A stretch of DNA of 64,000 nucleotides, taken from Lewinellaceae bacterium. Lineage in GTDB: Bacteria > Bacteroidota > Bacteroidia > Chitinophagales > Saprospiraceae. The stretch lies in the NCBI GenBank assembly GCA_020636155.1, contig JACJYM010000008.1, positions 1 through 64,000 of the forward strand. Direction: 5' to 3'. The notes under the pieces are model-generated. The model did not search any database, had not been told where the DNA came from, and worked only from the letters and a program-made list of their open reading frames with translations. A program made the position numbers and the translations under genes. Of this stretch, positions 60,998 to 64,000 are shown piece by piece; position 1 is the stretch's first letter, and every line of letters begins with the position of its first letter.

Positions 60998-61183
60998 ATT
61001 TTTATTCTTCTCGGCTGAATGCTTAAAGTGTTAAGGCACAATTTGTGAAACTTCTACAAGGCCTTACCGTTGCTAAAATTTAGAAATTCAGATGGAACAT
61101 GGTCTTGCATGATCTCTGAATCATAAAATTACCGAAACCTTTCGTTTTAATTTGGTTCACTATATATAAGACCATAGAAAACT
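60998..61183. other. Non-coding spacer before repeat R5
   Basis: No open frame or RNA gene was recognised. GGAACATGGTCTTGCATGATC (about 61094-61114) faintly resembles the tail of the accessory-array repeat and may be another remnant. Confidence 0.3.
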
Positions 61184-61290
61184 AACCTCCAGTTCTACTC
61201 AGGACTTAGTTCAATCTCGAGTGGAACCCGAGGGTCTTTGATAGAAGCGTCATGCTGGGTCTTGCATGCCACACGAAGGCTTAATTATTA
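61184..61290 (-). repeat. Accessory-array intergenic repeat, copy R5 (right half only)
   Basis: It holds the 19-bp hairpin (61186-61204 with 61215-61233, imperfect, 10-nt loop) and the tail GTCATGCTGGGTCTTGCATG plus CCACACGAAGGCTTAATTATTA. It ends 10 nt before the stop codon of the lipoprotein gene at 61301. Confidence 0.8.
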
Positions 61291-61300
61291 GCAACCGTTT

Positions 61301-61702
61301 TTATCTTTTTATCATTTTCATGTTTCCGTCAGGGTTGTCTATTAAGAAAATAATTCTCTCAATTGAGGTTGAAGTACATACTTCATCAGAAGTTAATTTA
61401 ACATATAGTTTAATGGTGTCTCCTGTGGTTTTCATGTTTCCGTCATATTGTCCGCAAGCGTTTAGTTCTTCCAAATAGGATACATAAATTATGTCGTTAA
61501 GGTATTTGATTTCGATTTTCTCCTTATTGAGTTCTTCTTTAAAATTATCATATTTATCATCGCCAAGTTCCGACAGAAACATTGTTTTAAAACCGATCAG
61601 TTTTTTGTTTTTGGTTAGGGTCAGTTGTTCTTTATACGTGTTTGTCTGCCTACAAGAAGAGAGAAGAAGTAAAGAAGTCAATATGTAAATTACCTGTCTC
61701 AT
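61301..61702 (-). CDS. Small hypothetical lipoprotein
   Basis: The start is taken as the ATG of MRQVIYILTSL (61702-61700), which gives a lipoprotein signal with lipobox LLSSC (C17). The in-frame ATG at 61732 adds 10 non-hydrophobic residues. The mature ~115 residues are charged, with ELGDDKYDNFKEELNKEKIE and a beta-rich end; no family was recognised. It is in the second accessory block, flanked by R5 at its 3' end and the inverted repeat at 61726-61775 at its 5' end. Confidence 0.6.
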   Translation of the reverse strand: MRQVIYILTSLLLLSSCRQTNTYKEQLTLTKNKKLIGFKTMFLSELGDDKYDNFKEELNKEKIEIKYLNDIIYVSYLEELNACGQYDGNMKTTGDTIKLYVKLTSDEVCTSTSIERIIFLIDNPDGNMKMIKR

Positions 61703-61725
61703 TTTAAATTGGTGCCAACGGTTTC

Positions 61726-61775
61726 GCTGCACCCGTCGTAGCCGTCCAATAGTCGGCTATGATCTTGGTCGCAGC
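61726..61775 (-). repeat. Imperfect inverted repeat 3' of the second lipoprotein gene
   Basis: GCTGC (61726-61730) pairs with GCAGC (61771-61775), and TCGTAGCCG (61736-61744) pairs with CGGCTATGA (61754-61762) around a 9-nt loop, with asymmetric bulges between. It is preceded by GCCAACGGTTTC, a motif I associate with intergenic cassettes in Bacteroidota. It immediately follows the stop codon of the gene at 61776. No T tract follows. Confidence 0.6.
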
Positions 61776-62486
61776 TTAATACATACAGTTTATTTTTTGT
61801 TTCTCTATTTTTATTTGTCCATCGTTATTGTAATGCATCCATTCACCACACTTAATGCCAATCTGCAGCCTCTTTATCACTTTGAATTGCTCTTCATATG
61901 TTTCGTAATCGTATGTTATTATGGTGTCATGATAGATTGAATCGATTTGAGTGAAATTCCCTATTACAATTGGCTCACCGTTCAGTTTTAATTCCTTATA
62001 AGAGCCTGATATGACTCCATTTATGTAATTTTCAACTTTAATTGAGCTTTTATCAGAATTAAGTTTACTTGATGAAAGTATAATGCGCTGACTTGTTCCG
62101 TTACCATTGAATGTTTCTGAAAATATGAAGTTAACCGTATGAGCTTTACTTCCCCATATTTTTATAAGTTTCTCCTCATCTATGTATGTTTTGGTTATTT
62201 CTAACTCCTTATCGCGGTAGTATGCTAAATAGCTATTGTTAACTTTGAATACTCTAATAATATCTGTTTGACCAAGAATTTGTTTAATACCGTTGAATTG
62301 ATGAATTAGATGTAAGTTATTTGCTATTCGCATTTTGAGCTCGTTTCCACAATCTTCTTGGTAGACCAAAGAATCAACAAGTTCATTTGTAAGTTCAATT
62401 TCTACTGCATTGATCGTTCTATTTTGCGAACTGCAAGATGTTAGTAAGAATATTGTCAGGATTGAAATTATTAAAAATTCCTTCAT
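61776..62486 (-). CDS. Hypothetical lipoprotein
   Basis: The start is taken as the ATG of MKEFLIIS (62486-62484), which leads into a lipobox LLTSC (C18). The in-frame ATG at 62516 would put polar residues before the signal and falls in repeat R3. The mature part (~218 residues) has no recognised domain; its C-terminus (GIKCGEWMHYNNDGQIKIEK) resembles a MORN/toxin-antitoxin-repeat-like strand. It lies between R3 and the inverted repeat at 61726-61775. Confidence 0.65.
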   Translation of the reverse strand: MKEFLIISILTIFLLTSCSSQNRTINAVEIELTNELVDSLVYQEDCGNELKMRIANNLHLIHQFNGIKQILGQTDIIRVFKVNNSYLAYYRDKELEITKTYIDEEKLIKIWGSKAHTVNFIFSETFNGNGTSQRIILSSSKLNSDKSSIKVENYINGVISGSYKELKLNGEPIVIGNFTQIDSIYHDTIITYDYETYEEQFKVIKRLQIGIKCGEWMHYNNDGQIKIEKQKINCMY

Positions 62487-62510
62487 TTTGATTTCACTAA
62501 TTGCAAGTAA

Positions 62511-62860
62511 ACTCAAAGGAATACAAACACCACCACTACAAGCTTAAAGCTGAACTACTTACCTAATTATAACAATGTTTGTATTTCAGTTGGACAGCTG
62601 CGGTGATTAGGGTATTCCTTTTGGAGTGTGTCTTGTTATTTTTTGTATAAGGTAGTGATTTTGTGAGAAGGAGGAGTGATTTTTGCGAGGATTTTTAGAT
62701 TTAATATAAATTGGAATCCACTAAAAACTGATAAGTTAGGCGACAGAAATTTGTCCATGAGTTCTACTCAAGACTTAGATCAATCCCGAGTAGAACTCGT
62801 GGGTCTATGACACAGGCTTCATGCTGGGTCTTGCAGACCACACGAAGGCTTAATTATTAG
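62511..62860 (-). repeat. Accessory-array intergenic repeat, copy R3
   Basis: Both halves are present. The left half has AATACAAACA / TGTTTGTATT arms, TATAAGGTAGTGATTTTGTG and TTGGAATCCACTA. The right half has the hairpin (about 62755-62773 with 62784-62802) and the tail CTTCATGCTGGGTCTTGCAG plus GAAGGCTTAATTATTAG. It includes GTTAGGC (62735-62741), identical to an integron core site, but R2 does not keep it. It ends 14 nt before the hicB stop codon. Confidence 0.8.
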
Positions 62861-62874
62861 TGATTGAATTTATG

Positions 62875-63255
62875 CTAGACGAGAGTTAATTCCATTAGTT
62901 CTCTTCCAATTTCGTGTAAACCTTCTACAATTCTGTTTACTTGTTTTCTCGAAGGTTTTTTGATTCCATTTACATATTGTGATAGTAATGTTTCATTCAT
63001 TCCTATTCTTCCAGCCAAATGTTTAGCATTGATAACCTTGTAATAATCAAAAAATTGCTTAAAATCTAGTTCTAATTCAATGTCTTTTGAAGTTGCAATT
63101 TTTCCCAATTCTTCAAAATATAGATTTAATGCTTCTAATACATTTAATTGTAATTCATGAATTGTTTGACCTGTCGTGTATATGGGTTTGTCAAAACAAT
63201 AAGCAGAATAACCTGTTTTGGTTTTTTCAATAATAAATCTATTTACTCTCATCAT
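62875..63255 (-). CDS. hicB: HicB-family antitoxin with C-terminal HTH
   Basis: The N-terminal ~45 residues (FIIEKTKTGYSAYCFDKPIY, TTGQTIHELQLNVLEALNLY) are a degraded RNase H-like HicB fold. Residues ~70-120 (NAKHLAGRIGMNETLLSQYV, KKPSRKQVNRIVEGLHEIGR) form an XRE-type helix-turn-helix, as in HicB proteins that repress their own operon. It overlaps hicA by 4 nt (ATGA). The protein should bind and inactivate HicA. Confidence 0.9.
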   Translation of the reverse strand: MMRVNRFIIEKTKTGYSAYCFDKPIYTTGQTIHELQLNVLEALNLYFEELGKIATSKDIELELDFKQFFDYYKVINAKHLAGRIGMNETLLSQYVNGIKKPSRKQVNRIVEGLHEIGRELMELTLV

Positions 63256-63440
63256 TTTTTAATTTGTGCATCTTTTCTTAATTTCACTTCCAACCCCTTA
63301 CCTAGTTCATCACTTCCATGATTCGGGAAGATTACTATCCCTTTCTTAGTTGAATGGTTCAATTTCATATGTGAACCGTTTTGACTAACAACAAACCAAC
63401 CATCCTTTTTAAGTATCCTGAGAAATTCTGAACATTTCAT
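63252..63440 (-). CDS. hicA: HicA-family mRNA interferase toxin
   Basis: This 62-residue double-stranded-RNA-binding-like protein contains LKKDGWFVVSQNGSHMKLNH, where the catalytic His lies in GSHMKL, and ends with GKGLEVKLRKDAQ. HicA cleaves mRNA. It precedes hicB with translational coupling. A repeat copy (R4) lies upstream. Confidence 0.92.
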   Translation of the reverse strand: MKCSEFLRILKKDGWFVVSQNGSHMKLNHSTKKGIVIFPNHGSDELGKGLEVKLRKDAQIKK

Positions 63441-63500
63441 TATACAAAAGTAAACTATTATTTACATATTTCCAACTATTTTAGCTCTTTATGACCACTA

Positions 63501-63655
63501 ACTCAAAGGAATACAAACATCGCCACACGAAACATTAATAGAAATCTGTCCACGAGTTCTACTCAGGACTTAGTATAATCCCGAGTAGAACTCGTGTATC
63601 TTTGACACAGGCTTCATGCTGGGTCTTGCCGACCACACGAAGCCTTATTTATTAG
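63501..63655 (-). repeat. Accessory-array intergenic repeat, copy R4 (middle deleted)
   Basis: The beginning ACTCAAAGGAATACAAACAT is joined to the right half. The right half has a 19-bp hairpin (63550-63568 with 63579-63597), and its second hairpin is perfect in this copy: GGCTTC/GAAGCC (63610-63615 with 63639-63644) with GGTC/GACC inside. It ends 12 nt before the stop codon at 63668. Confidence 0.8.
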
Positions 63656-63667
63656 CATCAGTTTTTA

Positions 63668-63871
63668 TCATAATTTCTTGCCACACCAGGGACAAAAATT
63701 TATTTCAATTCCTGATGTGCCACCATCATGTATTATAATCCGATAAAAAGCCCCATTTTCTCCAGAATCGATTAATACGTCTGGACAATCATATTTGGAC
63801 TTATGCAAATCACAGTTTAATATTGAGAAGTATTTCATACTATCACAACAATACTCAATTTTCTTACTCAT
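63668..63871 (-). CDS. Small zinc-ribbon-like protein (DUF6980-like)
   Basis: This 67-residue protein has paired cysteines near the start (IEYCCDSMKYFSILNCDLHK) and a C-terminal INFCPWCGKKL, forming a likely zinc-binding knuckle. The middle IIIHDGGTSGIEI is conserved in small proteins I recall as DUF6980; that naming is from memory and uncertain. Its ATG overlaps the TGA of the upstream frame, so they are probably coupled. No function is known. Confidence 0.6.
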   Translation of the reverse strand: MSKKIEYCCDSMKYFSILNCDLHKSKYDCPDVLIDSGENGAFYRIIIHDGGTSGIEINFCPWCGKKL

Positions 63872-64000
63872 TTAAGTCCTATTAATTCTATAACTTCACA
63901 TTCTGCTGTAATTCTTGGTCCTTCCATAAAATATCCTTTAGTCCCAATCTTGAGTCTAGTTTTATGATAATCATTGAAATTAGGATTTATAATCCACATG
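63868..64000 (-). CDS. Hypothetical protein, C-terminal part (may run off the window)
   Basis: The open minus-strand frame contains MWIINPNFNDYHKTRLKIGT, then KGYFMEGPRITAEC, and ends IELIGLK at TGA 63870-63868. The ATG at 63999-63997 may be internal or the true start. The short beta-like sequence is not assigned. A 4-nt overlap with the zinc-ribbon gene suggests a two-gene unit of the accessory array. Confidence 0.4.
   Translation of the reverse strand, partial: MWIINPNFNDYHKTRLKIGTKGYFMEGPRITAECEVIELIGLK

Noticed and set aside
62735..62741. GTTAGGC, identical to an integron attC/attI core site, inside R3
   Set aside because: The same position in R2 reads GCTATAC, no matching second core site lies at the other end of the repeat, and no integron integrase is in the window. 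The copies are therefore not called attC sites.

Overview
The window is AT-rich DNA (roughly one third G+C by eye) from a member of the Bacteroidota. The evidence is several secreted proteins with type IX secretion sorting domains (type A: Por-like C-termini; type B: gliding-motility-associated/CHU_C C-termini), a GLPGLI-family protein next to a TonB-dependent receptor, an HU-like/SPOR membrane protein, and promoters of the TAnnTTTG type. The very large PKD- and SprB-containing adhesin-like proteins suggest a gliding or surface-attached lineage such as the Saprospiria, but that placement is inference.

Layout. 1-145: start of a methyltransferase-like gene leaving the window on the minus strand. 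314-22763: three large plus-strand genes for secreted proteins, namely an M12B-like metalloprotease with twelve PKD domains, a 4147-residue repeat protein, and a 1788-residue P-domain/CHU_C protein. 22779-28173: a tight minus-strand group of RDD membrane protein, DnaQ/GIY-YIG nuclease, glnS and argS. 28664-30759: an HU/SPOR protein and a solitary DctP-type binding protein. 30896-35494: an accessory, all-minus-strand block (NYN/LOTUS protein, a 5'-truncated orphan, HigBA, ImmA-like/DUF4411). 35650-49161: housekeeping and envelope genes (sppA, TonB-like protein, a lamin-tail/cupredoxin protein, htrA, nhaC, an FG-GAP protein, a YggS-like PLP protein, a CNT nucleoside transporter, udk). 49204-50999: tRNA-Ala(GGC) followed by an array in which GIY-YIG nuclease genes and decayed copies alternate with six copies of the tRNA 3' end. 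51029-60628: TonB-dependent receptor, GLPGLI protein, GT2 glycosyltransferase, BNR/sialidase-like lipoprotein, M48 protease, thiolase and small membrane proteins. 60888-60961: tRNA-Met(CAT) with a terminator. 61184-64000: a second accessory, all-minus-strand block (two lipoproteins, HicAB, small orphans).

Two features deserve attention. First, the two accessory blocks look like one kind of cassette array. Eight transcription units, including two clear toxin-antitoxin pairs and one probable pair, all lie on the minus strand, and each is followed at its 3' side by an intergenic element with an inverted repeat. Six of these elements are related copies of one complex repeat family, and its main 19-bp stem shows a compensatory base change between copies. 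No integrase is visible and the elements are not canonical attC sites. Second, the tRNA-Ala locus carries an array in which a small GIY-YIG nuclease gene is repeatedly associated with a copy of the last 35 nt of the tRNA gene, as if the gene spreads by inserting into the tRNA 3' end and restoring it.

The core genes are otherwise ordinary. Secreted proteins predominate at the left, aminoacyl-tRNA synthetases and a repair-type nuclease form a likely operon, and envelope-quality proteases (SppA, HtrA, M48) are scattered through the middle and right.
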